Assembly (NCBI GenBank): GCA_031841125.1
Contig: CM063111.1
Span: forward strand, 35,042,955 to 35,106,954
Reading direction: 5' to 3'
DNA from: Acanthococcus lagerstroemiae
Lineage: Eukaryota > Arthropoda > Insecta > Hemiptera > Eriococcidae
DNA length: 64,000 nt
Of this stretch, positions 34,481 through 47,040 are shown in pieces (position 1 is the first letter of the stretch; every line of letters starts with the position of its first letter). Made by a program: the position numbers and the translations under genes. The notes beneath the pieces are model-generated. The model was given only the letters and a program-made list of their open reading frames with translations, was not told the origin of the DNA and ran no database searches.

Positions 34481-35930
34481 AATAACTATTGACCTATTAG
34501 CCTATTTTCAAATATAGGTAAGTCAAATTTTTGAAAAATTACTAAAAAGCAGAATATACAAAACTTTAGATTGGAATCAACCAGTAGAACAAGCCGGGTT
34601 TAGAGCAGGTTACTCAACCACCGACCATATCCTTACGCTCAATCAAGTTTCCGAGATAACAAGGCAGTATAATGTGCCACTATGTCTCTTGTTTATTGAT
34701 TTCAATAAAGTATTCGACCTGGTGGAACACTGGGCAGTATGGGAGGCTATACAAAAACAGGGGGGAACAGATATAGTGAGAATACTGAGGGAAATGTATG
34801 AAAAACAACAGCATATGTAAGGTTAGACAGAGTGGGAGAAAAATTCGAAATACAGAAAAGGAGTGAAACAGGGGGCCCTCTGTCTCCCAATCTATTCATT
34901 ACTGCATTGGAGGGGATATTTCGGAGATCAAACTGGGAGAAAAAAGGGATAAGGATAAACGGTCGATGGCTGAATAACCTACGGTACGCACATGATATTG
35001 TGTTGCTAAGTAATGAAATAGAGGAGTTACAGGAAACGGTAGAAGAACTCAATACCGAAAGTAGAAGAGTGGGACTGTCAATGAACCTGACAAAAACCAA
35101 GCTGATGTCAAATACTCAGGAAGGAAGATTAAAGGTGGTGGGTACAGAAATCGAAAAAGTGGAGGAATATAATTATTTCGGGCAAATGGTAGCATTTGAA
35201 AATAGAGGGAAACTGGAGCTGAGGGCAAGAACCGCGAAAGCTTGGAAAAGTTTCTGGGCTTACAGAGCGATGCTAAAGGGTAACTTACCACGAAGGGAAG
35301 AAATAAAAATACTGGACCAATGTGTGATACCCACCCTTACCTACGGAGCACAAACCTGGTGTTTAACTAAGGCACAATGCGAGAGCTTAAGGGTAACACA
35401 TTTTAGGATGATCCGTAGTACTATGGGAATAAGAAGTGAAGAGGGCTAAGACAGCCCTAATAGGCTCCCCGACGTCACTAAAGTAATGCTCGAAGGGGCG
35501 GTTCCAGGGCTCGGGTTGAGCTCAAATGAAAAGAGAGAGAGATCGGAATACGCATTAAAGATAGAATAAGTCTGAAAGAAATATTTCGAACGGGCTCGAA
35601 AAATATTGCAGAGAGAATAAAAAGGCAAAATTAGGATTCGCAGGGCATATGGTGAGCGGCATAGACAAATGGGGAAAGGTGATAGAAGAATGATCGCCTA
35701 GAAAATGGAAAAGAAAAAAGGGTAGACCATCTACAAGGTGGAGGAACGAGATTACGAAGGAATTTGAGATACTGTGGAGAAGAGTGGGAAGGGACAGGTT
35801 ATGATGGAAAAATACAATGGATGCCAGTGCCCGGAAATGGGTACATTCGGCGTCACAACGCCCCCCCCCCACTCCGGGGCCTAATGTATGTACGACGAAT
35901 GAACGGCTGTAAAATAAAATAAAAAAAAAG
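34470..35930 (+). mobile_element. Second RTE-type LINE fragment, split by a SINE tail
   Basis: Begins inside the motif NYxPISLxSNIGK, followed by VEQAGFRAGYSTTDHIL, CLLFIDFNKVFDLVEHW (motif A), a 205-codon open frame 34832-35449 (GGPLSPNLFITALEGIF, LNNLRYAHDIVLLSNE with YADD changed to YAHD, LTYGAQTWCLTKAQ), then after the SINE tail AGHMVSGIDKWGKV-like and GRPSTRWRNEITKEFE, ending in a taaaataaaataaaaaaaa tail. It follows directly on the 33.1-kb fragment. Confidence 0.82.
35437..35535 (+). mobile_element. 5'-truncated SINE tail inside the LINE
   Basis: gaagagggctaagacagccc, ccgacgtc, atgctcgaaggggcgg and ccagggctcgggtt match the body of the 20.6-kb SINE but lack the tRNA head. The LINE coding sequence resumes after it. 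The truncation and position fit a retroposed SINE that broke the LINE. Confidence 0.8.
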
Positions 35931-38229
35931 ATGTATTAACGAAGCAGTCAGTTCTAGTTTTGACTGATATTCATAGTAAGGGCTGACCCTTTACAAAGCG
36001 ATGTTCGACACTGAACTGAAAGTGGGGGCTCATATCTTCGCTACCTGGTGATGTTATTGACAACCGTCGACGACGAAGACGATCTTGAAAACTTCCAGAC
36101 GTTGGAACGTGAGCAAAAAGTGATGGCTCAGGAAGTTGCAGGTTTCTCTTGCAAGAAATTGCATAAATTACAAAAAAAAATTTAAAAAAATAAAATAAAA
36201 TAAGATTTTGAAATTCTATAGCTTATACTAATTTTCAAGAAAGAATTGGTAATATGGTAGTAGTACTTGATGAGTTTCAAAAATTTCCAGGTCCGAATTT
36301 TCTTAGTGTAAAAAGGCGTTCCTCAGTGTCGATGAAGTGCCAGATGTAACGCTCTTTCCCCGCACAGCCACAACGAAAGCATCAACAGTCAGGGCAGGGG
36401 CTTTGTAAGGTGTGCTTGTAAAAAATCGTGGGCTACCAATCGCTGCTTTTGCAGGTACAAATACAACATATTTTATGCAATATTCAAAATGCTACGATGG
36501 TTCATTTTGCCGCAACAAATAAGAAAAAAAAATCAATTAATTCCGGTATTTTTCTTTCAGTAGCCCTTACTCCTAGTTTTCCATGGTTTCAGCAAAAACT
36601 CAAAATCGCTTCTTACAACCATTTTTTTCACTAGATTATTCTAGTTTTCACTAGTACATTTCAGTCAAAACTATGTTTCAACTCAGTTACTAGTTCTTAG
36701 GCTGAAGGTCCTAGTGAATTCTGGTTTTCACCAGTCAAAACTAGTTTTCGTGAAGCAGGCTCGTAGCTAACCACTTGTGTGTGTCGGGGCATTTGATTAT
36801 TCAACCAGGGCATGAGCCACAAAGGTACAACACAATTTCTTTTTTACTTTTAGCTGTTTCTATTATTTATTATTATTTCTTTGAGAGCGTGCTAGCTGCC
36901 CTGGCGTTAGCTATGGGCCTGTTGTGAAGATTGTGTAAAACTAGTTTTGACGAATAACTGGTTTTGACGGATTTTGATACTTTTTCACGTAGAATTCAAT
37001 GGGGAACAATTTTTGTTTGAAAATGTTTTTTGTATAGCTTATATCTTTCAGGATATTTCGAGAAAACTGATTTTGGGGGACATTCAGTCTCCTGAGACAT
37101 TTGGGGATGTTCTAATTTTTATATAGGTATGCCTCTATCGCTTCATGTCCATCCAGTTTAGAGTAAAAGACACACCAAATCACTCTTTTGTTTCCGGTTA
37201 GCTCCAACAGGCACATATAATCAGTGTTAGCCTCTACCAAATTACATGACATCTTAGTTAACAAAAACTTTTCGACTCGTTAACTTTGTGAGTATTCTAC
37301 CGCTCAGTGTTTTTTTTCGTGTTCTGATTAAACTTCCAAGACTTGTTAACAACAACAGCAGCGGCTGCTGCAACACGCACCTGGAACGTTATTGCCGTAA
37401 ATAAAATTTCGACACATATTTTTTGCCCTTTAATCGGAGACGCGAATTTTCTGAATTGCAGCAAAAAATCTCGACAGCACGTAACCATAATACGTGTACA
37501 TAAGAAACGGCGTAACAAATATCTGTCGTTTAAAACTGACGATGGCCTGTTAGACAACCGCGATGTATATTCCTTCTTCATCCGTTTCTCTCTCCAGCTC
37601 TTTTATTTTTTTTATTTTTTATTTTACCACAACGAGTGTACTGTATCTTCCAACTTCCAAGTCGCTATGTATCCGCTAATGCGCATTATTCACCGAACAA
37701 CATCAATTGGTCGCGCTCGACTATTGGAAAGTAAAGTGTATACATACTCCCTCGGATAGTTTGAAAAGTTTGTTTTGATAGATGGCAATTTCTTCTACAA
37801 ACTTCATGGCCGATGCCAAACTTTTACCGATGATTGATGGCAAACGCCCAGCCGAGCGCACGTTTACCGCCGAGTAAAATATTTTATCTCTTCGCTTTTC
37901 TTCTTCAAAACCCTCTTGGTCCTTCCAGAAGTCGGAGTTTTCTTACACGTCACAACAAACAACAATCGTAATTAGTCGGTACAGCGTGCTCACGATTTGC
38001 CAGGCAGCACGTAGATTACGCGACATTCGGTCGCGACTTAGACAGGAGAGGATAACCGTGACACCGTGAGAGATTAGGGCAGATACATGAATGAATCGGG
38101 GACAATGGGTTGCGAAACTGAAAACGCGAGATTTTCCATCAAACGAGAAACCTGTTGATGGGTCGTAATTTATACTACATGGAAGGTTTCTTTCTAAGAA
38201 TTTTATGGTAGAAAATCCTTTGCAATCGT
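35931..38229. other. Intronic DNA: AACTAGTTTTC repeats and a CpG-normal patch
   Basis: At about 36595-36970, aaaactagttttc / ttttcactag words recur irregularly. The stretch 37290-38120 has normal CpG and no repeats; its open frames (37343-37759, 37297-37581) have no domain. It may be regulatory. Confidence 0.4.
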
Positions 38230-38459
38230 CAGTGGCGTAGCCAGCCTATGTTTGAGGGGGGGGGGGGATGGTCTGTGTTCCTCTTTTCATTTGCTCTCAC
38301 CCGAGCCCTGGAACCGCCCCTTCGAGCATTACCTCAGGGACATCGAGGAGCCTCTTAGGGCTGCAGAGGGGACGCTAAAATTAGAGAAAAAAAACACTAT
38401 TTGACGAAATCGCAACGAGGGAGCCTAGACCTCCTCGACCCCTCCTGGCTACGCCACTG
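38230..38459. mobile_element. hAT-type MITE carrying a SINE fragment
   Basis: Ends cagtggcgtagccag and ctggctacgccactg. Flanks gcaatcgt / gcaatcaa (8 bp, two mismatches). Inside, on the minus strand, lies a piece of the 20.6-kb SINE body (cgagccctggaaccgcccct, cgagcattacctcag at about 38301-38335). 230 bp. Confidence 0.82.
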
Positions 38460-38735
38460 GCAATCAACCCTTAGCCCTCAGCCGGAGCTTCGAGGAGATG
38501 CGGACAATGAGCCAAATTACAAAAAACAATCGTCACAGCCACTAGAATACATATTTTACACTTCTAGATTATCCTCGACCTCTCCTGGCTACGCCACTGG
38601 CAATCATCCATCAGCCCCTCCCCCCCCCCCTAGCCAGAGCTTCGAGGAGATGCGAACAACGAGCTAAACTACGAAGAGCAATCGTCATAGCCACGACAAT
38701 ACACATTTTACACTTCCAGGTTACATTTTCGAGGG
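38445..38735. repeat. Tandem duplication (140-bp unit) including the MITE right end
   Basis: ctggctacgccactggcaat ends at about 38465 and again at about 38605. Each is followed by tcagcc.., gagcttcgaggagatgcg.acaa.gagc and aatcgtca.agccac..aatac. The second unit contains the MITE end without the rest of the MITE, so it arose by duplication after insertion. Confidence 0.85.
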
Positions 38736-39051
38736 AATAAACAATATCGCTTCAAGCCTAAGCCAACTTCGGCCAGACAACGTGATCGATCTTCTTATTC
38801 ATTATATTGCTCGCAATTCTTCACAACTAGAAACGTCACTTTTCCTCGTGTAGTTAATTGTGGGCGTTTTCGATGTAAATGTGGTGAAGGTTATACTAGG
38901 AATTTGTATTGTCCCGTGTCCACTCTTTCAACAACTAGATACAGAAAATTTTGAAACTTCCTCATTAATACAGACTCTAGGAAGTCATAGTGGCGGATTT
39001 TGTTTTCGTGACTTGAATGTAATTACTTCCAAGTCAATTGCAGTTCTATAA
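38736..39051. other. Non-coding intronic DNA
   Basis: Nothing recognised. Confidence 0.45.
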
Positions 39052-39184
39052 CTAAGGACCAGTATTATAAAACTTGGTTAAAAATTAACCGGTTGTTAAA
39101 ATGTGAATCCGCCAATCCGGTATTAAGATTCGCATTTTAACCACCGGGTAATTTTTGACCAAGTTTTATAATATTGGCCCTTAG
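39052..39184. mobile_element. Near-perfect palindromic MITE (133 bp)
   Basis: The left half (ctaaggaccagtattataaa, acttggttaaaaatta, then ttaaaatgtgaatc) is the reverse complement of the right half with few mismatches. Almost the whole element is arm. No coding content. Target duplication unclear. Confidence 0.85.
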
Positions 39185-40289
39185 TTGACAAAAACACGGT
39201 AATCAACAACAGGCCATGGACAAAAACACATCTGACTTTGTAGCACTGAAGTTACCAATAATTATTAAAAATTCAGGCAAGCACGCGCATCAATTTTTCT
39301 TAATATAGGTATCTGTTTGTACAAATCAGCAAAATTACCATTTTTTCACAGAAATTTCGTGCTAAGCTGTACCCTCAGCGGTCTTAGGAATCTCCAAATA
39401 GGGTCATTCCATGTAAATTTGAATGAAAATTCTTCCCCCTTAGACCCTCTAATTTTGACCCACTCACGGTAAATGCTCAAGTATATTCTAACAGCATACT
39501 TAAGAAACTATTTTGCAAAATAATCATTCGAGTTTTCGATGTTTGTAAAATAACGAAAATTTTGAGAAACACATCAAATTTTCAAGTCCATTTCGCAAAC
39601 TCCTGCCACCCCGCGATAGCATTTTGGATTGAAATTACGTCATAATTTTATACTCATTGTGTAATCCAATTATAGGTAACCCCTTGCCGCGATATCAGCT
39701 GACTCAACTTGGAGAGCAGCTGAACAGATGCTACCTCAAGGTGATTATTTACTTGAAACTGAAAAATGAAAAAAACATGACTTTTCCATGATTTAATTTT
39801 TTCAGTAGAGGAAGAGGGGGAAAATGTCAGCCTTTACAATAAACTTTAAAAATATATATAAATTATTTATTGAAATTCAAAAAATATTTTGTATTCAGAA
39901 ACCCCTTCCATAAACGAATCATACAAAGAGGCCGGATTTTTTTCGAGTTGTGTGAGGCGAATGATACATACAAATATTATGTATCATCAATGACATTCTT
40001 TTGAAAGGGCCAATTTTCGCTCCTTACATTTATTTATAACTACGTATTCATATTTTTTTTACACACACGTGTCTTCCATACATATCTTGATTTATTATTA
40101 TAAATAATCAGGTAATAAGATGATCAGAATTTCAAAATTTTTAACAAATTAAAAAATTATTGACTTCAACTGGAAAAAACATGACTTACAAATAAAAACT
40201 CCCATGAATTACTACTTTCTTTTTTCAAAAAACGAGGCTTTTCCATGCCTTTCATGACCTCTCCTCCAATTTGGAATTTCGAGGCCTCT
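39185..40289. other. Non-coding intronic DNA with ATGACTTTTCC words
   Basis: acatgacttttccatgattt (about 39775) and cttttccatgcctttcatga (about 40239) relate to the family at 26898-27229, but ends are not clear. No gene. Confidence 0.45.
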
Positions 40290-40505
40290 TTTTCTAATTT
40301 GCTCTTAAGCCGAGCCCTGGAATCCGCCCTTTCGAGCATTACTTCAGAGACGTCGGGAAGGATGTTAGGGCTATCTTAGCCCTCTTCCCTTCTGGCCGAA
40401 AAACAGGCCTGGTCGAAATCTGGCGAGTAGCTACATAGGCTCGAACCCGGGACCTCCGGATTCCGAGACCAACGCGCTATCCACTCGGCCAACTAGACCC
40501 CTCTC
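40290..40505 (-). mobile_element. tRNA-derived SINE, full length, minus strand
   Basis: On the minus strand: ggtctagttggccgagtgg, gtcccgggttcgagcct (B-box), tttttcggcc, gaagagggctaagatagccc, cgacgtctctgaagtaatgc. The same order as the 20.6-kb copy at about 85-90 percent identity by eye. No intact acceptor stem, so it is not a tRNA gene. Confidence 0.88.
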
Positions 40506-42186
40506 TGCCAACCAGATTGGCGAAATAATTTTTTGTTGAACTGATTTTAGACCATTTTTCAATCGCATTTTCAAATTTTGTTGTCAACCTTATCCCGGAA
40601 TACTGGAAACTTCAGTTGGAGAGGAGAGGGGGCGGATAAATCATTTCTCAAAGTTATCGTAATTATGAGTTGACTGGTCCCATAAGTTTGAACTTATTTT
40701 CCGCCATTTTGTACTCGCATTCCCAAATTTTGCACGCCACCACTCTACCAAGCAAGATGTTCGCAAATTTAGGTGGAAGTGGGAGGTCGAAGACATGCTA
40801 CTCCTAAAAATTAAAATTTCGAACCAACTGGAAATTTAACTTCCATTTCGTTTTGATTCGTTTCAGTTCTGTTCTTATTTTGCAACATTTTTTTTCCAAT
40901 TTTAATTTTATTTCACAAGTTTTACAAATTCTGATCCAGAAACAAAAAAATATTAATTTTTACAATTCACTACTTGTAGCCGACGCCAACATTTATGTTT
41001 TTCGTGGGAAAGGATGAGATGTCCAAAATCCAACTGAAATCATACAAATTTCAGTTCACAAGCAAAAAAGTCCCATCCTTTTCAATTTTTCAGTTTTAAT
41101 GACTGATGGCTGGGATGTCCCGAACTGTCCTCAAAGGGAGGAAGAGGAGAAGGAATTTTCAGCTGAAATTCCATCACCTCAATTTTCTCCGCCAGAAGCT
41201 GATATTCCTTCAACTGTCAGTATAATATTCCGGGGAGGAGAAGAGATCCCGTGACAATAAAGAACATACAAAGGTTTATATGTGTTTCAAAATAACCAAA
41301 AATTAGGCTGATTTAAAAAAAAAAAGGTTGGAAGTTGATGAGCACGTGATAAACTTCATGACGTCCAAGAAAAGGTAAACTAGGGTGCTTAATTTGAAAA
41401 CTTTTAAAACGGAGTTATACACGACCTTTATCTCGAATTTTTTTTAATTGCTCCGAAATATCGTATGTGAAGATTCAGCCCCCTTCGATATTATCAACCC
41501 GTATCTACAGAAGGTTGAAGTTTCACACAGGATTTCCTGTAGGGAAAAAATACAATTTAGTTATTAAGACCTAACAAGCAGACATTTCATTTGAAAAAGA
41601 AATTGAATAAATTCAATACATTTAATCCTTTTAGCACATAACAACATCCATTCTAAAAAAAAAAATACATTTAGAGGGTTCACATAGGGGGCCCAAAGTA
41701 GGACTTCCGGTGATACACTAATGATCATATTCAAAAACAATCAAAAAAATGTATGTATTATATTATAGTTCATAATTAATTTCTCCTATTTCTGGATACG
41801 TTGAACCAGTTTTTGAAGTTGTTTTGGACATACCCCTCCCCCAAAGTTCATAGGGTAATCTAAAAATTTCTAGTTATTCGATAGAATCATTAATATACCC
41901 CAGGGAGTCCTGAACTCTTTATGCACATCTTACACATAATTTTTTTCAAGAAAATATCTTATCGAACTCATTTTTGTGTTGAAGGAAACACATTTCTAGG
42001 GGGGGTTTCAATTTCTTCCTTTCAAATGTCTGTTGGTGTAGTCATAAAATGGTAAACTGCATAATGCCTGAGAGGAATTTTATCCCTTTAGACACGGGTT
42101 AATATTCCCGTAATGGGTATAATATTGTACCAACGATATTTCGAAGAAAAATCCAAAAAATGGGAAGGTGGCTACAACTCAAACTA
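40506..42186. other. Non-coding intronic DNA
   Basis: No gene or defined repeat. A weak resemblance to the dispersed unit occurs at about 41800-41870. Confidence 0.45.
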
Positions 42187-42304
42187 TAGGGTTTGTCCAA
42201 AGGTATATGGAATGTATTTATTGTGATTCGTACTGCTCTATGTCTTAAATGAGTCATGATGAATTTCCATTCTAAAACTCATTGCGATACTTTTGGACAA
42301 ACTA
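42187..42304. mobile_element. Mariner-like MITE with TA target site
   Basis: gggtttgtccaaaggtat and atacttttggacaaac are inverted ends with TA on each side (42187-42188, 42303-42304). 114 bp between. No coding content. Confidence 0.75.
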
Positions 42305-44592
42305 CGATTATGAAGAAGCAGATAATCGAAAATCTTTTTTCCTCACACCGCGAATGGGTTACGTTATTAGCTAAGTTAAGAAATAAGTGCACAGCTATCT
42401 ATATATTATACTTCTCAGGAATGAAATAAGATTAAATTATCTAATTCAGTATTCTGACATGCCTGTAAAAAATGAACCATATAAACAGTGCTCGTAATGC
42501 TGTACACAGAAACTGGTTCAGTGTCGTCATTTAACCGCCAGAGAGCTCCTTCGTTAATACGATAATACTTAAAAGATAGTCGATCGTTTAACCCATTCGT
42601 ACAGAAACTGTCTGGTGAAAATTTTTGATTAATAGACATGAACCACTTTCCAGTTCAAACGAACAGCACATTTACATCAGGAGAGATGTTTCAGATTTCT
42701 TAATGCATCAAAATTGGCTTGCTATTGGCGTTATCGAGCTTTCTTTGGGGAGGGAATGAGGGTGAAAGACAATGCAGAGGAACGCAAATCCTTTCGCTAG
42801 AAGAAAGCCGTGACTTTCTGGCAAAATAATGTATTTTTTGAGAATACAGTAAGTCAAGTTTCCGTATACCCTTCTGATGATACCATAAGAATTTCTCAGT
42901 TTTCGATATAAATAGTGCGGTTTTTCAGTTCAAGATAAAGCATACCTATTAGGGTGTCCCTTATTTTAAAAATGTTCGAATTCTTAATCAGAGTATGCTT
43001 TTCCCGATGCTCAATCGGTTACCCTCTAGTTACCCGCGGAAAAGTTACCCATTTGTCAGTTACCCTTGGTTCCCTTTTAGTTACCCGGGTAACTGGCGGG
43101 ATTTTGCGCATCGGGTTTCTTGGTTCAGATAGAGAATTTTTTATCATTGAGAATTTTCAACGTCAGTCGGCAAAATGTAAAAATGGCTAAGCTTTATTTT
43201 TGCTGGCTCGAAAAATGTTTGCATTGAGTCGGCATTTCGAACTATTGCCAACTCTCCCACCCCAAGGCGACAGAGCTTGCTCCGCCCTTTCTCGAGTCGC
43301 GGTAACGAGATAACTCATTACACTCACAGCTTTGAGAAACGGAAGAGACTTACCATTGCCGAACCAATAATATGCCCTCTTTCGACAACGTTCTTCTTGC
43401 CTCTATTGCAAATTAGTACGAGAATGAATTTATTTTTTTAATTTTAATAATAACATTTATTTAAAAACTGCCCGAGGGCATTAACTTAAGGCATGCATTT
43501 ATCGGCACACAAAAAAAAAAGAAAAGTGCACGCAATATCGATAGTTCCAATGAAAAAGACAAATTAACGCAATCGAAAAACAGGCCTCACAAAACGAAAA
43601 TTCATTGAACGCAAAAGTAAATATTAAATTGCGCTAGTGAAAATGAAAATTTACTGAGTTAAGAAAGCCTCCTTCGCTTTCGCAGGCCGTCCTCTTTTTG
43701 ACTTTCTGACCCAGAGGAACTTTTTTTACAGTAACTGGTACGTCAACTACTTTTAACCTAGTGTAATTTTTCTCTTATTTTTCCTTTTTTTTTGCCCCCC
43801 CCCCCTCAACTGCTCACGACGAGTTGCTCTTCAAGAAAGTAGGCTCACCGCATCACTGCGAACAATTCGAGTCAATGAGCTGCTGCTTTGGGTTCAGCGT
43901 TAAAGACCAAATGATGTATCGGCGTTCTTTGAAACTATCCAACGTTTTCCATTTACCCTCCATTTTTTATGCTTAGCCAGTAGTGTCGGTGTCAGTGGTT
44001 TCTTGCAGGTCACTGACCCAACGAAGTACTGCTTGAATCCATATGTAGCTTGAGGCTGTTGAAGTGCCGGTGTATTTGCTGAAGTCCAATGATAAGCTGA
44101 CGTCCACATCTTATGGGTAATCAAGTCTCGTCCTAAACCTTGACGCTATTCATCAGTCAGTTCTCTGTATAGCTAGCTGGTCACTGGGTTCTCACAAACA
44201 TGAGCATGTTTACACCCTCGAACTAGAATACCTACCTACTTGTCTGTTTTTTTTCTTCACCTTTTCACATTGCGTGCACTTTCCTTTCCTCTTTCGTTAA
44301 TATTTCTTTTCATTTCGTTGTTCCACTTTTCCTTTTGCGTTCTCCTATTTTGCGTGCAACATCTTTTTCCCTTAACTTAATCATCATGTTTTTAAACATA
44401 ACTTCAGTATTTCTTCTTCGTATCGTTATTCCTCTGATTTTTAATTTCATCTTTCACTTTTTCTTTGGGAAGACCCCCTTTAAATTTTCGAGAACTTCTT
44501 TAGCAATTAGTACAACAACCACAGCACATGGTCACGGGGGCCTCAGCCACTAGCTATATTGCTATATACCTTCAGCATCAGTCTTTGTTTAG
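42305..44592. other. Non-coding intronic DNA with an AGTTACCC cluster
   Basis: At about 43018-43092 gttaccc recurs about six times. A pseudo-exon candidate (about 43299-43347, minus) is noted in the rejected list. Poly-C at about 43796-43807. The open frames have no domain. Confidence 0.4.
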
Positions 44593-44799
44593 CAGTGTAT
44601 TGCAGCCAACCAAAATTCGAAAGCTGGAAGCCGAATTCAGCCAAATTTTCCATCAAAAAGCCAAAAGCCAGAAGTCAGCTTTTTGTAATCCAGAAAAAAT
44701 GTATGGCAACAGCTATCAGCTGTATTAAGCCATATAACTTCTCAAGGTCAAAAGTTCAAGACAAAAGCCGAAGCTGAATTTTTCGGCTGCAATACACTG
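44593..44799. mobile_element. hAT-type MITE with CAGTGTATTGCAGCC ends
   Basis: cagtgtattgcagccaacc and ttcggctgcaatacactg are inverted ends. Flanks ttgtttag / ttgttcag (44585-44592, 44800-44807) are an 8-bp target duplication with one mismatch. 207 bp. A further inner pairing involves aattcagcc / gctgaatt. The 44528-44777 open frames are by-products. Confidence 0.85.
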
Positions 44800-44807
44800 T
44801 TGTTCAG

Positions 44808-46149
44808 TGCACCTATTTTGGACACTGCGCGAATCTCCAAACAGAGGCAAGAAGACACCTCCAAATTGACGTATTAAGCTATGCGGCGGCAATTTCGACT
44901 TCATTACTTTTTAATTCACGTTACATCTAAATAACACCTCTCGCTGCACGAACAAAACGTGAAACGAATACAGCTGGAGAAAAAAAAATTCTTGATAAGA
45001 ATATAATCGCATTCGTATAATAGTCGAAATATTATTAAAGGTTACGTCTGTGCTCGGAACCTTCATCTTCCCCCTTCGCCGATCATTTAATGTAATTCTC
45101 CATTCGTTTTCCAGTTCTGCCCGCGATCTTCGGACCATTACTTATCCAAGATTTATCAATTCCGTCCCTACTTTGTGTAATTCTTCTTGATTCGTGAGCC
45201 TCATTGTATATCCTGCACAGTCCGACCTTCCTTCTATCCTCCCCGTTTCCAGTTCTTTAATCCCTTTGCGCCGCGCGGCATTCATCAATTTAAAAACTAT
45301 CATTAATCTTGGAACCCGAACGTTGACTGCGGACGAGAAAACTCGTCGAGTGAAAAAAAAAGTCCACCATTTTGTATTCGTTTCTTTTATTTCTACCGGG
45401 TTCCCCTCTTTCCTCCTTCTTGTCGTATGTCAATGATACCGTTCGGCGTCCTTCTTTTCTCCCTTATTTTTATTTTCGTGATAAATAGGAAATTTAAAGT
45501 TCACTTTGGAGGGGGGATTGAGCATTTCAAACCCCAAACGCGAAATTTTTCCACCCTTTCGATTTCCAGCTCTCCTTTCATCGCCAAACGAACTATTAGG
45601 CTGAAGAATGGTGCTCGGCGTGCCCTTTTGTACGAGTGTGTCTGTGTGCGTGCCCACCGAATAGAGCAAACGAGGAGTTTCATACCCCGGAATTGACACG
45701 TTTCTGTATTTGTCGTTCGAAATTAAATCGTCGCCAGGAGTATACAGATATATTTTTTTTTGCTTCCTTCAAAAGCACCCGGTATGAATGAAAATGAAGA
45801 CTCGAGTGTTGACGTCGCCACCTGGATTTGGTAGACAGGAATATAGTCGCGAATGTGCACCGTATACAAAAGTTATTAATTACACCGCGGGTCTACCTAG
45901 CGTGACAAAATTTTGAATTGCGCGAAACGAAAAATGAAGTGGAGTTGGCCATTTGGCGTTCGTAATTTCAATTTATTGCCGTGAAAGCGAACGGGGTGCC
46001 GAAACAGGCTGTTGAGGTGTCGAAATTAAGAGTGATTAAAAATGGTGTCGAGTACTGAGACAAATTCGTGGGCGTGGGCTGCGGAGCTCTTTCTTTCGAA
46101 CGCGGACAGTACTCAATCAAATTTTGTAATCCGGTAATTTTTTTTTCTT
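44808..46149. other. Repeat-poor, CpG-normal patch (45000-46130)
   Basis: Several open frames on both strands, none with a domain or good splice context. Composition suggests unique sequence under less decay than the flanks. Regulatory role possible. Confidence 0.35.
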
Positions 46150-46490
46150 TTTGGTTTTTGAAATCAAAATCTGGGGTAGTCTGCCCATGACATTTTCAGC
46201 CAAAAATTTCAGAACTGTTCCAAAATCTCTTTATACAGGGCGTCTCTTTTGCAATGACAACATTTTGGCCATATTCCTCGAACTGTGGCGCATACCAATG
46301 GGAAAGAGGTGCAGGATGACAGTTGTGGTAACCACACAGAAAATAATTAATGGTACCACAACTGAATTTAGCGACCTTTGGAATCAAGTACTGGATACCC
46401 ATATTAAACTTAACAAAATACTAGAGCCCCCCTCCCCATTGCATGAGTCTCAATTTCAAATATGGGGTTAATAGATAAAAAGAGGGAGCC
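46150..46490 (-). repeat. Copy of the 10.5-12.4-kb dispersed unit
   Basis: gaatttagcgacctttggaa, then gatacccatatta..cttaacaaaata and gagcccccctccc match the reverse-oriented copies at 12.2-12.4 kb. The overlapping open frames have no domain. Confidence 0.65.
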
Positions 46491-46689
46491 CCGTAAACGA
46501 TATAACTCTGTGAAGAGAAGATGATTATTATCTTATAAGGTCTGTATATCTGTATTAAAAAGTAATAATTCTTAACAGGGATATCGTGAACTCCATTTTG
46601 AGCAGTTCTAATCCAGATACAAGAAAATTGCTAATGACCTATTTTATGGAAAATTTACTTTACAATCAATAGCAAATAATAAAAAACAG

Positions 46690-47040
46690 TAGCTTAAGAG
46701 GGCAAGTTTCACGGGAAACTGAAAAAATGTGAAAATTTTCTGATATAATTTGTACTAAAATTGATTTTATGAACACCCTGTTGAACCGATTACAACAATT
46801 TTTTTTTTCTGTGGTTACAACTGCTCTCTACTATTACCTACTAATACCATTTTACTGCCTATCTCCAGTCGTGAGAAGAAAAAAGAAATTCAAGGATAGA
46901 AAACTTTTCAAAATTCGACCATAACTCAGCCCCTTCAATAAGTAAGAGTATGCAAGCATATCTACACGTTATCGGGTAGGTAGCCTACTTACCAGGTCAT
47001 TGCAATAGAGACACCCTGTATAAGGTCAAGTGCCACTTAT
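46690..47040 (+). repeat. Dispersed repeat B, copy 1
   Basis: Blocks in order: gggaaactgaaaaaatgtga, ctaaaattgattttatgaac, gttgaaccgattac, cagccccttcaa.aagtaagagt, tatctacacgtta, then gagacaccctgta. They recur in the same order at 62640-62995 and in part, inverted, at 61255-61385. Confidence 0.75.

Noticed and set aside
43299..43347. 49-nt minus-strand stretch between ttgcaatag and GCAATG|gtaagt, open in all frames
   Set aside because: The donor is good, but the acceptor is weak and its length would break the phase between the 50.2-kb and 8.4-kb candidates. Probably a chance pseudo-exon.
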